Shown: positions 29,313-39,087 of the stretch, piece by piece | Layout of the letters: each line of letters opens with the position of its first letter | Numbering within the stretch: position 1 is the first letter of the stretch | Assembly: GCF_023168165.1 (NCBI RefSeq) | Contig: NZ_BQYJ01000003.1 | Coordinates: 62,001 to 126,000, forward strand | Length of the DNA: 64,000 nt | From: Niallia sp. NCCP-28 | Lineage (GTDB): Bacteria; Bacillota; Bacilli; Bacillales; Cytobacillaceae | Direction of reading: 5' to 3' | Program-made: the position numbers and the translations under genes | The notes under the pieces: generated by a model | Told to the model about the DNA's origin: nothing | Seen by the model: only the letters and a program-made list of their open reading frames with translations | Databases searched by the model: none

Positions 29313-29585
29313 TTAAGCTTCGTTAGTTTGTGAAGGAGTGTTTTCATTATAAGAAACAGCTGTAGCATCACCAGCACTATTAGCATTTACAAGGATACCA
29401 CCAACAAAGAAGTTTAATAAGTTAACACCTACAGCAGCACCACCAGCAGCACCAGCAGCAGTGAATTGGTTAGCAAGGTTACCATTACCTTGAGTAGCGT
29501 TAGTGAATGCACGTAATTCTGTAGTGCTGTTTTCTACATCAGAGTTAGAAGGTCTTGTTGAAGAAGAACAACGATTAGACAACAT
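29313..29585 (-). CDS. Small Gly/Ala-rich protein near cotE, possible spore-layer protein
   Basis: This 90-residue protein starts at ATG 29585 with AAAGGAGGTG eight bases upstream. It begins with a Ser/Arg/Cys-rich head (SNRCSSSTRPSNSD), then a polar region, then a hydrophobic Gly/Ala core (FTAAGAAGGAAVGVNLLNFFVGG) and a polar Asn/Thr tail. It has no basic signal-type N-terminus. Codons are repetitive in the Gly/Ala region. Small Gly/Ala/Asn-rich proteins beside cotE are often coat components, but I cannot name a family. It shares its transcript with the 127-aa gene upstream and ends at a strong terminator. Confidence 0.65.
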   Translation of the reverse strand: MLSNRCSSSTRPSNSDVENSTTELRAFTNATQGNGNLANQFTAAGAAGGAAVGVNLLNFFVGGILVNANSAGDATAVSYNENTPSQTNEA

Positions 29586-29626
29586 AAAATTCACCTCCTT
29601 TCAAGTTATCTAGGAATTTATATTCC

Positions 29627-30010
29627 TTATTTCTTTATAAAGTTGGAAAGATTCAGGGTAAATAGAGATTTACCATTCACATTTATTTGGAAATTGCCAT
29701 CATCTGTTGACGCATCAATGACAGGTAGTTTTTCTTTCCATTCATTTAGTTTTTCTTGATTCAGCATGTCTTTTACAGAATCTATATTTATATTAGTTGG
29801 AATCACTTTATCTTTAATCGCGTTTACCCCTTTGTTTGCTACATTGCTTGTTACATCTTTGCCTAATTTTTTTAGTAAATCACCCATTTCAGACGACATT
29901 TTGCTTAAAAATTCTTGTGCGTGTTTTGCTCCTTCTTCACCAGAAACTTCTTTTCCATTTACATTAAATTTAAAATCTAATTGATCTTTTATATTAAAAT
30001 TTCCTGCCAA
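29627..30010 (-). CDS. Uncharacterised 127-aa protein near cotE
   Basis: I start this 127-residue protein at TTG 30010 because AGGGGGTG lies six bases upstream. The frame continues to 30091, but that extension has no ribosome site. It begins AGNFNIKDQLDFKFNVNGKEVSGEEG, has a long amphipathic helix in the middle, and ends with a near-repeat of the opening (NFQINVNGKSLFTLNLSNF). The V-N-G-K motif occurs at both ends, FNVNGKEV and INVNGKSL. The family is not recognised. It is first in a two-gene minus-strand unit next to cotE, with a possible spore role. Confidence 0.6.
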   Translation of the reverse strand: MAGNFNIKDQLDFKFNVNGKEVSGEEGAKHAQEFLSKMSSEMGDLLKKLGKDVTSNVANKGVNAIKDKVIPTNINIDSVKDMLNQEKLNEWKEKLPVIDASTDDGNFQINVNGKSLFTLNLSNFIKK

Positions 30011-30091
30011 CTCCCTCACCCCCTTACCGTATAGTACAGTATATAGAATATAGACCAAGCTGTATCCGCGAATGTATTGATACAAACGCAT

Positions 30092-30480
30092 ATTTTTTTG
30101 CTTGTCAGTTTTTTTAGAAATTAACTAGGCTAAAGCTGATGATTGTTTTTTGTATCTTGATGATTGGAGTGGAATGCTGTGGGACTTCTGCTTTGAAAAG
30201 CGAGACAGACTTTGAGCATGAAGAAGTAGGGGATTTGGCCTCGCTTAGCAGAATGTGAACGCCAAGCTGCAATCAACCGCCAAGTTAACAGATTTGAAAA
30301 ATCAAAAAACTTTTTAAAAGTAGAAAGAAAAAATAAGCCGTTATATTAGACTAGAAAAATAATCGATACTAAGAACACTTGCCCGTGCTTTTCATACAAT
30401 GAAGTAGGCTTAAGAATTATAAAGAAGCTTAAGAAAAACATCGCACACTAGTCTCCTATCACGCATAGGATGAAATGAAA
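30092..30480. other. Gene-free stretch upstream of cotE with a decayed repeat
   Basis: No coding frame with a ribosome site was found. Bases 30167-30215 (from GATTGGAGTGGAATGCTGTG onward) resemble a fragment of the extragenic repeats common in Bacillaceae, which is a recollection of type and not a database match. Confidence 0.3.
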
Positions 30481-30505
30481 ATGAATGAGGAGGTTTCGCT
30501 CGAAA

Positions 30506-31057
30506 ATGGGAGAATATAGAGAGATTATTACAAAGGCAGTCGTTGCGAAAGGACGGAAGTTTACAAAGTCTCACCATACGATCTGCCCTGATCACAGTCC
30601 GTCAAGCATACTAGGCTGCTGGATTATCAACCATACCTATGAAGCAGCGAAGGTTGGCAAAAAAGTAGAAATAACAGGTTACTACGATATTAATGTTTGG
30701 TATTCTTATGATGATAATACAAGAACAGAAGTAGTAACAGAACGAGTTGAGTATTGTGATGTGGTGAAATTAAAATATCGTGATCCTGACTGCTTAGAAG
30801 ATCATGATGTAATCGCGCGTGTACTTCAACAGCCAAATTGTATCGAAGCAGTAATTTCGCCAAATGGCAATAAAATTATTGTTCATGTAGAAAGAGAATT
30901 TATCGTAGAAGTAATTGGAGAAACAACGATTTGTGTAGAAGTATGTACAGAACATTGTGCAAACGATGATGATGACTGGTGCGATGATAATGAAGTGGAA
31001 GATGAAGAATTTGAAGATTTAAATCCAGATTTTATTGTTGGATGTGAAGAGGAATAA
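30506..31057 (+). CDS. cotE: Outer spore coat morphogenetic protein CotE
   Basis: A 183-residue coat morphogen that forms the ring on which the outer coat assembles in the mother cell. The start [20 protein letters not shown] and the blocks [32 protein letters not shown] and a very acidic tail ([18 protein letters not shown]) are typical. I use ATG 30506, although the GAGGAGG lies 13 bases away. The longer frame from 30485 would use the ribosome site itself as codons. There are more cysteines than in B. subtilis CotE (for example CTEHC and WCDD). Confidence 0.95.
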   Translation: MGEYREIITKAVVAKGRKFTKSHHTICPDHSPSSILGCWIINHTYEAAKVGKKVEITGYYDINVWYSYDDNTRTEVVTERVEYCDVVKLKYRDPDCLEDHDVIARVLQQPNCIEAVISPNGNKIIVHVEREFIVEVIGETTICVEVCTEHCANDDDDWCDDNEVEDEEFEDLNPDFIVGCEEE

Positions 31058-31086
31058 GAACTAGGGGTTGTCCTTAGTTCTTTTTT
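31056..31086 (+). terminator. Terminator of cotE
   Basis: AAGAACTA.GGG pairs with TCC.TAGTTCTT, followed by T6. Confidence 0.85.
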
Positions 31087-31100
31087 CTTCACACTGTTGA

Positions 31101-31149
31101 TTTTTGGTTCATTCGTAAAAATTATTATTTTCCATGAATGAACCAAAAA
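31101..31149. repeat. Inverted repeat between cotE and the excalibur gene
   Basis: Perfect 14-bp arms TTTTTGGTTCATTC / GAATGAACCAAAAA around an AT-rich 21-nt loop, between convergent genes. It may end the minus-strand transcript. Confidence 0.5.
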
Positions 31150-31224
31150 ATTGTTTTATCGACAATATTTATCAACGGAATTTTTATTAATGAAACTAAT
31201 AGCCAGCAATAAAACAGGAATTAA

Positions 31225-31494
31225 TTAGCGTTCGCAGGCGATGCCGTCTTTGTCGCGGTCTCTTGCTTTATTTTTATTGTATAAATCTTTAGATACATAT
31301 GGTTTATAGTGCGTTTTGCCGCCTTTATTTTTGGTTGTTTTTGATTTGGCTACGCCGCCTTTATAGTCTTTATTTAAGGCTTTGCAATTCGGGTATGCTT
31401 TTATTTTTGTTTTTGCTTCTGCATTGTCTGTATGAAGAAAAGACAATCCTGAAATAAGTGATAATGACAATGCTGCAGATAAAATGCGTTTCAT
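31225..31494 (-). CDS. Secreted excalibur-domain protein
   Basis: An 89-residue small exported protein. Residues 1-27 form a signal peptide (basic start, hydrophobic core, likely cleavage after AEA). The rest is an excalibur calcium-binding-type domain with the pattern YPNCKALN ... DRDKDGIACE and two cysteines that probably pair. Such domains occur in extracellular or cell-surface proteins. It is a single gene in reverse orientation between cotE and mutS, with its own flanking inverted repeats. A larger membrane-bound excalibur protein occurs in the prophage at 37690-38460. Confidence 0.85.
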   Translation of the reverse strand: MKRILSAALSLSLISGLSFLHTDNAEAKTKIKAYPNCKALNKDYKGGVAKSKTTKNKGGKTHYKPYVSKDLYNKNKARDRDKDGIACER

Positions 31495-31652
31495 ATGCTA
31501 TTCCCCTTTAATTAACTTTTTTTACAAAAAATAGTATAAATTAATAATTGGAAAAAGACTAGTAGTTTTTTACATTAATAATATGGAAATTGTTTCTAGA
31601 CTGTTTTCTATATCAATAAAAAAATTCCTGGATAGTGAATAAAATAAGTGAT

Positions 31653-31742
31653 TGGAAACGGCTTGCTCATAAAAGTCTGATTGATTTACCGAACAATCCA
31701 TCGGAATGGAGAATTCCCCCACTGATTGAAATCGCACTTTAT
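31653..31742 (+). repeat. Dispersed repeat, copy 2
   Basis: It contains GCTTGCTCATAAAAGTCTGATTG and ends CACTGATTGAAATCGCACTTTAT. It aligns over its whole length with copy 3 (63041-63132) and more loosely with copy 1. It ends about 55 bp upstream of mutS, next to a TATAAT at 31745. Confidence 0.6.
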
Positions 31743-31797
31743 GTTATAATAGATAGATGAAAAATGAGATGAAACAGTGCAAGTTTTGGAGGAAATT

Positions 31798-34422
31798 ATG
31801 ACAACCTATACGCCAATGATTCAACAATATTTACAAGTAAAGGCAGACTATCAAGATGCCTTTTTATTTTTCCGACTTGGGGATTTTTATGAGATGTTTT
31901 TCGACGATGCCATTAAAGCATCACAGGAATTAGAAATAACGTTAACAAGCAGAGAAGGGGGCGGTGCTGAGCGTATTCCAATGTGCGGTGTACCCCATCA
32001 TTCTGCCCCTAATTATATCGAACAGCTCGTTGAACGAGGCTACAAAGTGGCAATTTGTGAACAAACGGAAGATCCAAAGCAAGCAAAAGGGGTTGTAAGA
32101 AGAGAAGTTGTTCAGCTGATTACACCAGGAACGATGATGGAAGGAAAAAATCTTTCTGACAAAGAAAACAACTATATCGCAACAATTACAGCATTTGGCC
32201 ATGAAATGTTTGGATTTGCATATAGCGATCTTTCTACAGGAGAATCGAAGGCAACATTGCTTGCAGGCATAGACGCTTGTTTAAATGAGTTGTCTCTTTC
32301 TGGTGCAAAAGAAGTAATTATCGCAAGTGATTTTAATGAGAATTTGAAAAAACGCCTGCAAGAACGAGACACTTTAACACTTTCCTATGAAAATACAATG
32401 GAAGAAGCAGCCGTTCATGAAACACTGCTCCAGGAAATAGATGAGCAGAAATTGCGTTCCACAACATCCAGGCTATTTCATTATTTATATCGCACGCAAA
32501 AAAGAAGTTTAGATCATCTGCAGCCAGTTTCTGTCTATGAAATTGATCAATTTATGAAAATTGATTATTTTTCGAAACGAAATCTAGAATTGACAGAAAC
32601 GATTCGTTCTAAAGGAAAAAAGGGCTCTTTGTTATGGCTGTTGGATGAAACAAAAACAGCAATGGGAGGCCGTCTTTTAAAACAATGGATTGATCGTCCT
32701 TTGTTAAATAAACAAGAAATTAATCATCGCCAAAGTTTAGTAGAAACGATGATCGGCCAATATTTTGAACGGATGGAACTGCGAGAAAAATTAAAAGAAG
32801 TATATGATTTAGAAAGATTGGCAGGAAGAGTCGCATTTGGAAATGTTAATGCAAGAGATTTGGTGCAGCTGAAGCGTTCCCTTCAGCAAGTGCCATCCAT
32901 CAAAGAGCTTGTTGCCAGTTTTTCTTCAGAAGAAGCACAAGAATTGGCAGAAGCATTAGACCCTTGTGAAGAAGTGACAGATATTTTAGAGAAGGCTGTA
33001 GTGGAAAATCCACCTCTGTCTATTAAAGAAGGCAATATTATTTTAGATGGTTATGATGCGGAATTGGACCGCTATCGGGATGCAAGCCGCAACGGAAAAA
33101 CATGGATTGCCCAATTAGAAAGACAAGAGCGGGAAAAAACAGGCATTAAATCATTAAAAATCGGCTATAACCGTGTATTTGGCTACTATATTGAAGTAAC
33201 AAGAGCAAATGTCCATTTGCTTCAAGAAGGCCAATATGAACGAAAACAAACCCTTGCCAATGCAGAGCGCTATATTACACCAGAACTAAAAGAAAAAGAA
33301 AGCTTAATTTTACAGGCAGAAGAAAAAATTGTCGGCTTGGAATATGACTTATTTACCAACATAAGAGAAACGGTCAAAGAATATATTCCAAGATTGCAAA
33401 ATTTAGCGAAAAAAGTAAGTGAACTAGATGTGCTTCAATGTTTTGCGACGGTCAGTGAAGAACGCCAATATGCGAGGCCGATATTCTCCAATGACCGAGT
33501 GTTGTCCATTAAAAATGGACGCCATCCAGTTGTTGAAAAAGTATTAAATTCTCAGAGTTATGTGCCAAATGACTGCGACATGCATGGAGAAAGAGAAGTG
33601 CTGTTAATTACAGGGCCAAATATGTCAGGGAAAAGTACGTATATGCGCCAAGTCGCTTTAACAAGCATTATGGCGCAAATCGGCTGTTTTGTTCCTGCGG
33701 AAAGTGCGGTGCTGCCGTTATTTGATCAAGTATTTACAAGGATTGGCGCAGCAGATGATTTGATTTCCGGTCAAAGTACGTTTATGGTAGAAATGCTAGA
33801 AGCAAAAAATGCTTTGCTTCATGCTACAAAAAACAGTCTTATCCTATTTGATGAAATTGGCCGAGGCACAAGCACTTATGATGGAATGGCATTGGCTCAA
33901 GCTATTATTGAACATATCCATCATATTGTTGGGGCAAAAACATTATTTTCGACCCATTATCATGAATTAACCGTATTAGAAATGGAGCTTTCTTCCTTAA
34001 AAAATGTGCATGTCAGTGCAATGGAGCATAATGGAAAAGTAGTTTTCCTTCATAAAATAAAAGAAGGGGCAGCTGATAAAAGTTATGGCATCCATGTTGC
34101 CCAACTGGCAGAATTGCCAAAAGCATTAATTGATAGAGCCGGGGAGCTGTTGGAAAAATTTGAACAAAAAGATCCGGTACAAGCAGCAGATATAAGAAAG
34201 CAGCCAACAGTTGAAACAATAGAGAAGCCGAAAGAAGAAAAAGTGAATGAAAGCCAGCTTTCTTTTTTTGAAGCAGAGGAAAAAAATAAGCCAGCTCAAA
34301 ATTTGTCTTCAAAAGAAAAGCAGCTGATCACTAAAATCAAATCATTGGATATTTTAGATATGACGCCAATGCAAGCATTAACTACGTTGTATGAACTTCA
34401 TAAAAAAATAAAAAACGAATAA
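31798..34422 (+). CDS. mutS: DNA mismatch repair protein MutS
   Basis: An 874-residue mismatch-recognition ATPase. The N-terminal mismatch-binding domain carries [15 protein letters not shown] with the Phe-x-Glu type motif. Connector, lever and clamp domains follow, then the ABC-type ATPase with Walker [10 protein letters not shown] starting at residue 606, Walker [17 protein letters not shown] and [10 protein letters not shown]-terminal tail of about 60 residues includes QLSFFEAEE, a beta-clamp-type motif. I use ATG 31798 with TTGGAGGAAA upstream. The frame opens at a GTG at 31777. mutL follows after 66 bp. Confidence 0.97.
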   Translation: MTTYTPMIQQYLQVKADYQDAFLFFRLGDFYEMFFDDAIKASQELEITLTSREGGGAERIPMCGVPHHSAPNYIEQLVERGYKVAICEQTEDPKQAKGVVRREVVQLITPGTMMEGKNLSDKENNYIATITAFGHEMFGFAYSDLSTGESKATLLAGIDACLNELSLSGAKEVIIASDFNENLKKRLQERDTLTLSYENTMEEAAVHETLLQEIDEQKLRSTTSRLFHYLYRTQKRSLDHLQPVSVYEIDQFMKIDYFSKRNLELTETIRSKGKKGSLLWLLDETKTAMGGRLLKQWIDRPLLNKQEINHRQSLVETMIGQYFERMELREKLKEVYDLERLAGRVAFGNVNARDLVQLKRSLQQVPSIKELVASFSSEEAQELAEALDPCEEVTDILEKAVVENPPLSIKEGNIILDGYDAELDRYRDASRNGKTWIAQLERQEREKTGIKSLKIGYNRVFGYYIEVTRANVHLLQEGQYERKQTLANAERYITPELKEKESLILQAEEKIVGLEYDLFTNIRETVKEYIPRLQNLAKKVSELDVLQCFATVSEERQYARPIFSNDRVLSIKNGRHPVVEKVLNSQSYVPNDCDMHGEREVLLITGPNMSGKSTYMRQVALTSIMAQIGCFVPAESAVLPLFDQVFTRIGAADDLISGQSTFMVEMLEAKNALLHATKNSLILFDEIGRGTSTYDGMALAQAIIEHIHHIVGAKTLFSTHYHELTVLEMELSSLKNVHVSAMEHNGKVVFLHKIKEGAADKSYGIHVAQLAELPKALIDRAGELLEKFEQKDPVQAADIRKQPTVETIEKPKEEKVNESQLSFFEAEEKNKPAQNLSSKEKQLITKIKSLDILDMTPMQALTTLYELHKKIKNE

Positions 34423-34430
34423 ACTTAACA

Positions 34431-34472
34431 AATTCGGGCATAAGTACAATACTTTTGCCCGAATTGATTTTA
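34431..34472 (+). terminator. Hairpin between mutS and mutL
   Basis: Perfect AATTCGGGCA/TGCCCGAATT stem with a 15-nt loop and a short T-rich end, only 16 bp before the mutL start. It may attenuate rather than stop transcription. Confidence 0.6.
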
Positions 34473-34488
34473 AAAGGTAGGGGATTAG

Positions 34489-36384
34489 ATGGCAAAAATA
34501 TTTCAGCTCGATGATGCATTATCGAATAAAATCGCTGCAGGTGAAGTAGTTGAACGGCCAGCCTCTGTTGTCAAAGAATTGGTTGAAAACAGCATCGATG
34601 CAAACAGCACTAAAATTGAAATTTTTTTAGAAGAAGCGGGGCTACAAAGCATTCGCATTCTTGATAATGGTGCAGGAATTGATGAAGAAGATGTGCTTAC
34701 AGCCTTTCAGCGCCATGCTACAAGTAAAATAAAAGATGAAAATGATCTTTTTCGCATCCGTACACTTGGGTTTAGAGGAGAGGCTCTTCCAAGTATTGCT
34801 TCTGTTTCTCGGATTGCGATGGCAACATCCACAGGGGAAGCAGGCACAATAATAGAACTAGAAGGGGGACATCTTGTCAAACAAGAGAAATCTCCTGCAA
34901 GAAAAGGAACAGAAATTACAGTACAAGACTTATTTTTTAACACACCAGCACGGTTAAAATATATGAAGTCCATTCATACGGAATTAGGGAATATTACCGA
35001 TATTGTCAACAGGCTAGCCCTTTCCCATCCAGAAGTATCTTTTCGTTTAGTGCATAATGATAAAAAGATTCTTCATACAAATGGCAATGGAGATGTCAGA
35101 CAAGTGCTTGCGAGCATTTATGGCTTAAATATCGCCAAAAAAATGATTCCCATTACAGGAAAATCCCTTGATTTTACATTATCAGGCTATATGGCCCTTC
35201 CGGAAATCACACGTGCTTCCCGCAATTATATTTCGACATTAATTAATGGACGTTTTATCAAAAACTATTCATTAGTGCGGGCAATTCAAAATGGATTTCA
35301 TACACTATTGCCAATTGGAAGGTTCCCGATTGTTCTGTTACATGTAGAAATGGATCCAATTTTAGTAGATGTAAATGTCCATCCATCCAAAATGGAAGTG
35401 CGCTTCAGCAAAGAACAAGAATTAAATGAACTGGTCAGCTCAACCATTAAATCGGCATTTAAGAAAAAAGAATTAATTCCAACAGGATTGATTCGCACTG
35501 AAAAAGCAAAAGGTCCTAAAGACGAACAGACTGTTTTTACCTTTGATACAGTAAAAGAACCCATGATGCAGACTGCATTTACGTCGAAAACAGAACTTAC
35601 TGCTCCGGCTTTTTATGAGTCAAAAGCAGAAAAAGCGTCATCCATTGCACCGATAGAAGATCCGATAAAATCAATAGAAAACTGGCAGATTGAAGCAACA
35701 GATCCGGTCATTTTTGAAGAGCCAAAAGAAACGGCGCCCATGATAGAAGAAAAAGAAGTAGAGTGGGAAGAGGAGATCTTAGAGACTGTGGCAGAAGGCA
35801 GCCGTGTGCCGCCTCTTTATCCAATAGGGCAAATGCATGGCACCTATATTTTTGCCCAAAATGAAAAAGGCTTGTATATCATTGACCAGCATGCAGCCCA
35901 AGAGCGCATCAAATATGAATTTTTTCGAGAAAAAGTCGGTCAAGTCCACAATGATTTGCAGGAACTATTAATTCCCCTAACATTAGAATATTCATTAGAT
36001 GAATGGATGAAAATAGAAGAGTATAAACATGAATTAGAAAAAGTCGGTGTGTTCCTCGAGCCATTTGGCATGCACAGCTATCTTGTGCGTTCCCATCCAC
36101 AATGGTTTCCAAAAGGAGAAGAAAAAGAGACAATCGAAGAAATGATTGAACAGCTCCTTTCCATGAAAAAAGTTGACATTAAACTATTGCGCGAAGAAGC
36201 AGCCATCATGATGAGCTGCAAAGGCTCTATTAAAGCAAACCGCCATCTTCGCAATGACGAAATCCAAAGTTTGCTGGACGAATTGCGCATCACATCTGAT
36301 CCATTTACCTGCCCGCATGGCAGACCGATCATTGTGCATTACTCAAGCTACGAAATGGAGAAGATGTTTAAGCGCGTGATGTAG
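34489..36384 (+). CDS. mutL: DNA mismatch repair protein MutL
   Basis: A 631-residue GHKL ATPase and endonuclease that acts after MutS. N-terminal motifs are [24 protein letters not shown] and [18 protein letters not shown] linker of about 110 variable acidic residues leads to the C-terminal domain. Endonuclease motifs are complete: [12 protein letters not shown] (near 465), [12 protein letters not shown] and [14 protein letters not shown], as expected in bacteria without MutH. The last codons (CGC GTG ATG TAG) coincide with one copy of a 12-bp direct repeat that recurs at 51517, so the prophage has inserted here and left the reading frame intact. Confidence 0.97.
   Translation: MAKIFQLDDALSNKIAAGEVVERPASVVKELVENSIDANSTKIEIFLEEAGLQSIRILDNGAGIDEEDVLTAFQRHATSKIKDENDLFRIRTLGFRGEALPSIASVSRIAMATSTGEAGTIIELEGGHLVKQEKSPARKGTEITVQDLFFNTPARLKYMKSIHTELGNITDIVNRLALSHPEVSFRLVHNDKKILHTNGNGDVRQVLASIYGLNIAKKMIPITGKSLDFTLSGYMALPEITRASRNYISTLINGRFIKNYSLVRAIQNGFHTLLPIGRFPIVLLHVEMDPILVDVNVHPSKMEVRFSKEQELNELVSSTIKSAFKKKELIPTGLIRTEKAKGPKDEQTVFTFDTVKEPMMQTAFTSKTELTAPAFYESKAEKASSIAPIEDPIKSIENWQIEATDPVIFEEPKETAPMIEEKEVEWEEEILETVAEGSRVPPLYPIGQMHGTYIFAQNEKGLYIIDQHAAQERIKYEFFREKVGQVHNDLQELLIPLTLEYSLDEWMKIEEYKHELEKVGVFLEPFGMHSYLVRSHPQWFPKGEEKETIEEMIEQLLSMKKVDIKLLREEAAIMMSCKGSIKANRHLRNDEIQSLLDELRITSDPFTCPHGRPIIVHYSSYEMEKMFKRVM
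36373..36384 (+). other. attL core of the prophage (mutL 3' end)
   Basis: CGCGTGATGTAG is the end of mutL and recurs exactly at 51517-51528. The integrase gene lies directly inside. This defines the left junction. Confidence 0.8.
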
Positions 36385-36397
36385 TTTTACAATAGAG

Positions 36398-36426
36398 AGA
36401 ACCCTTGATACATAAGGGTTCTTTAG
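36398..36426 (+). terminator. Terminator just inside attL
   Basis: AGAACCCTT/AAGGGTTCT with a 7-nt loop then TTTAG. It supplies mutL with a replacement terminator in the lysogen. The original one seems to be at 51540. Confidence 0.75.
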
Positions 36427-36441
36427 TTGTTTTTATAGAAA

Positions 36442-36460
36442 TTGACCACATTTTGACCAC
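36442..36460. promoter_or_regulatory. Putative integrase arm sites, left
   Basis: Two direct TTGACCAC copies (36442-36449, 36453-36460), 58 bp from the attL core. The same motif recurs near the right end at 51362-51399. Confidence 0.55.
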
Positions 36461-36465
36461 ATTCA

Positions 36466-37621
36466 TTATTCAGAGGTTGATTTTCGAAGTGCTTTAGAGA
36501 AATTCTCTGCAGAAGTGTCTTGTAAATTGGAAGTTACATGGCTATATTTATCTAGTGTCATAGATACATTTGAATGTCCCAATCTTTCGGAAACAACTTT
36601 TGAACTTTCCCCAATTTCTAACATGATGGTAGCATGTGTATGTCGTAGATCATGGAATCGAATTCTTTTTACACCAGCAAGTTTAATATCGTATAGAAAT
36701 TGTTTATGAATGGTATTTGGGTTTACCGGTTCTCCGCCGAAAGCTGAGATAACAAAGTGTTCATCGGATAGCTTTTGGCCAACTTGCAATAACTGTTGCT
36801 GCTTTTTTAATTTGTACGATTTTAACTCTAAAATAACATCATCTGTAATAGAAATGTTTCTTGTACCACTACTGGTCTTCGGTGTTTGCAAAACAAGACC
36901 TTTACCTGAAATATAGTACAAAGAATGTTTTATATAGAATCGTTTTTTATCCAAATCGATATCACCCCATCTAAGGCCAAGTAATTCCCCACGCCGCATT
37001 CCAGTGTATATTGCTAAATAATAAAGCAGAAATATATGATCTTTTTGCTCTCTCATTCTGCTGAGGAACTTGTTACACTCATCGATGGACCAGGTTTCTA
37101 CACTTTTCTTTTTTCTGGTTGGTGGTTTTACAGCACTCATAAAGTCATTTTTTATATATTTCCAATCTATTGCTGTTTTTGCAGCCATCTTTAAAATGGA
37201 ATGAATATATTGGATATACTCTTCTGTTAAACCTTCTTTGAGCAATTCATTATAATAGGCACTAACTATTTTAGGTGTGAGATTTTTAACCTTCATAAAG
37301 CCAAATTTAGGAATTAGACGTTTTTCTGTAGCGGTAGTATATCCATAAAATGTAGAAGGTTTTACATTAGGCTCAGCAATGATCTTTTAAATAATCGATA
37401 ATAAAGTCTTTAAAGAGAATATCTTTTTCCTTTACATACGTCTGGTTTTCAATTTCAATGGCCAATTGATTTGCTGCTAATTCTGCTTCTTTTTTTGAAA
37501 CAAACCCGCGTCGGGTAAGTTGTTTTCTTTTTCCGGTTGCGGGATCTCTTCCCAGGTCAATGGTAAATGACCAGGAGTACCCGTTTTTATTTTTTGCTTT
37601 TATTTTTCTATAATAGGCCAT
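36466..37621 (-). pseudogene. Tyrosine-recombinase integrase, single-base frameshift
   Basis: Two frames make up one phage integrase. The N-terminal part (37373-37621, 82 residues) has the AP2-like arm-binding domain (MAYYRKIKAKNKNGYSWSF). The C-terminal part (36466-37296 and its upstream extension) has the SAM-like core-binding and catalytic domains. Catalytic residues are visible as R in GMRRGELLGLRWGDI, H-x-x-R in FHDLRHTHATI and Y in LDKYSHVT. An extra T near 37378 turns KDH-AEPNVKPST into KDHC-stop. Removing it restores one frame of about 384 residues. It sits directly inside attL, so it is the element's own integrase. A sequencing error is possible. Confidence 0.88.
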
Positions 37622-37689
37622 ATGACAACCTCCTCGGAATGTATGTTCGGTTTTGAGGGTGCAAGAAAGCCCACAGGGGACTTCCTCCT

Positions 37690-38460
37690 TTACTTTTCAC
37701 ATGCATAGCCGTCTTTATTTCTATCCATTTTTGATTGATATGCTGGATGGGAAGAAGGAACACCACTTGGATATACTGCTCTCAATTCAGTACAATTTGC
37801 AAAGAATTCAGTATCACTACTTGAAGAAGAGGTAGTTGTTGTATTCTCAGATGTATCTGAAGATGTAGATTCAGTTGACGCGCTGGCTGTAGTAGCTGCT
37901 GTTTCTGACTTTGCGCTTGCTAGATCACTTTTTAAATCGCTTATATCACTTGTTAATGCTTTATTTTTCTTTTCTAAATCGCTTATCTTACTTTCTGATG
38001 TCTTCTTTGCCTTTTCTAAATCAGTTATTTTTCCTTCTAAACTCTCTTTTTCTTCTTCTAGGGATGCTTTTTGTTCGGTCAGTTTGGTCATATCTTTTTC
38101 AGTTTTCTCAGCTGAAGAGACTTTAGAAGATACATCTTCAATCTTTGTATTTAATTCTTTATTATCCGCTGTTAATTGATTGTTTGTAGATTGTAGCTTA
38201 GTCAGTTGACCATTAAGCTGCTTGATTTCTGCTTTTAATTTTGTATTAGCAGCTAATGAATTATCTAATTGTTGCTGCACTCCAGTATCTATGTATGGAA
38301 TTCCAATAGAAAAAAGTAAAATGCCTCCTATTAAAGGAATAAGAAAAAGGATTTTTGAAATTCTCTTTTCTCTGTTTTTAATCTTTCTAATGAAATGAAA
38401 GATTAAATAAAAAATGGCAAAAATAAATAGTAAAACCCCGATAATGACTAATGTTTCCAA
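37690..38460 (-). CDS. Membrane-anchored coiled-coil protein with excalibur domain
   Basis: A 256-residue protein with two N-terminal transmembrane helices (about residues 3-25 and 36-54). A long coiled coil rich in Glu/Lys/Ser (about 65-180) follows, then a Ser/Thr-rich linker and a C-terminal excalibur domain ending DRNKDGYACEK with cysteines in FFANC and YACE. The topology puts the coiled coil and excalibur domain outside the cell. I start at TTG 38460, which has GAGGTG six bases upstream; ATG 38478 has no such site. It lies in the early/lysogeny end of the prophage next to int. Cell-surface alteration or superinfection exclusion is possible but unproven. Confidence 0.75.
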   Translation of the reverse strand: METLVIIGVLLFIFAIFYLIFHFIRKIKNREKRISKILFLIPLIGGILLFSIGIPYIDTGVQQQLDNSLAANTKLKAEIKQLNGQLTKLQSTNNQLTADNKELNTKIEDVSSKVSSAEKTEKDMTKLTEQKASLEEEKESLEGKITDLEKAKKTSESKISDLEKKNKALTSDISDLKSDLASAKSETAATTASASTESTSSDTSENTTTTSSSSSDTEFFANCTELRAVYPSGVPSSHPAYQSKMDRNKDGYACEK

Positions 38461-38613
38461 TGTTAGCACCTCAATCATATTTTTTAAAGATTACTGTAGT
38501 TCTTATTACATATGAAAATGGTAATCTTTATCTAATATGTTATAACACCACTAATTATTTATCTATAAAAAATTTCCATTTTCGCATTTTATAGGTATAT
38601 TTTGCAATAAATA

Positions 38614-38910
38614 GTGTCATTCGTATATGTTCACACTGGATTTTGTAATTTAAACGAGCTTGATGCAGCACAAACAGATGGATTAATCCGATATGGTTCA
38701 GAGGTTAATGGCTTTGCTTCGGGCATTCGATTTAGTAAACAGGAATCAGATCCTACCGTCTACTTTACAAATGGTGACGGTTCTATAGGAGAAGGAAAAC
38801 TAGATGCTAAACAAGTGCGAGCACGCGAGACACTAATTGTTAATGATGTAAATGTATTAGATATGCTAAACAACTTAAAAGAAAGAATGGAAACTTTAGA
38901 GAATAATTAA
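38614..38910 (+). pseudogene. 3' fragment of a phage tail/structural gene
   Basis: 98 codons open from a GTG without a ribosome site. The sequence (GIRFSKQESDPTVYFTNGDG ... QVRARETLIVNDVNVLDMLNNLKERMETLENN) looks like the C-terminal end of a tail or baseplate protein, with a short terminal coiled coil. The upstream 130 bp are AT-rich and give no continuation, so the deletion that removed the structural genes probably ends here. Phage tail assignment is from neighbours and style. Confidence 0.5.
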
Positions 38911-38922
38911 AGAGGTGTTTAG

Positions 38923-39087
38923 ATGAAGGTCAGCATTGATTATGAAGAAATATGCCAAGAACAAACATTTCTTATTGGAAAATTACAAACAAAATTAATT
39001 ATAGAGCAGTTGAAAAGTAAAAAGTTAATGGATCAATTGAATCAAATAAAACAAAAGGAAGGAGGGAATGAGATTGGCGCTAATTGA
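38923..39087 (+). CDS. Small phage coiled-coil protein
   Basis: A 54-residue ORF starting at ATG 38923 with AGAGGTG five bases upstream, directly after the tail fragment and overlapping the next gene by 14 bp. It is helical and charged (QEQTFLIGKLQTKLIIEQLK). Small coiled-coil proteins often lie between baseplate genes in siphophages. No family recognised. Confidence 0.55.
   Translation: MKVSIDYEEICQEQTFLIGKLQTKLIIEQLKSKKLMDQLNQIKQKEGGNEIGAN

Noticed and set aside
37653-37835. 60-codon + frame near the excalibur gene
   Set aside because: Antisense to the C-terminus of the 37690-38460 gene, no ribosome site.
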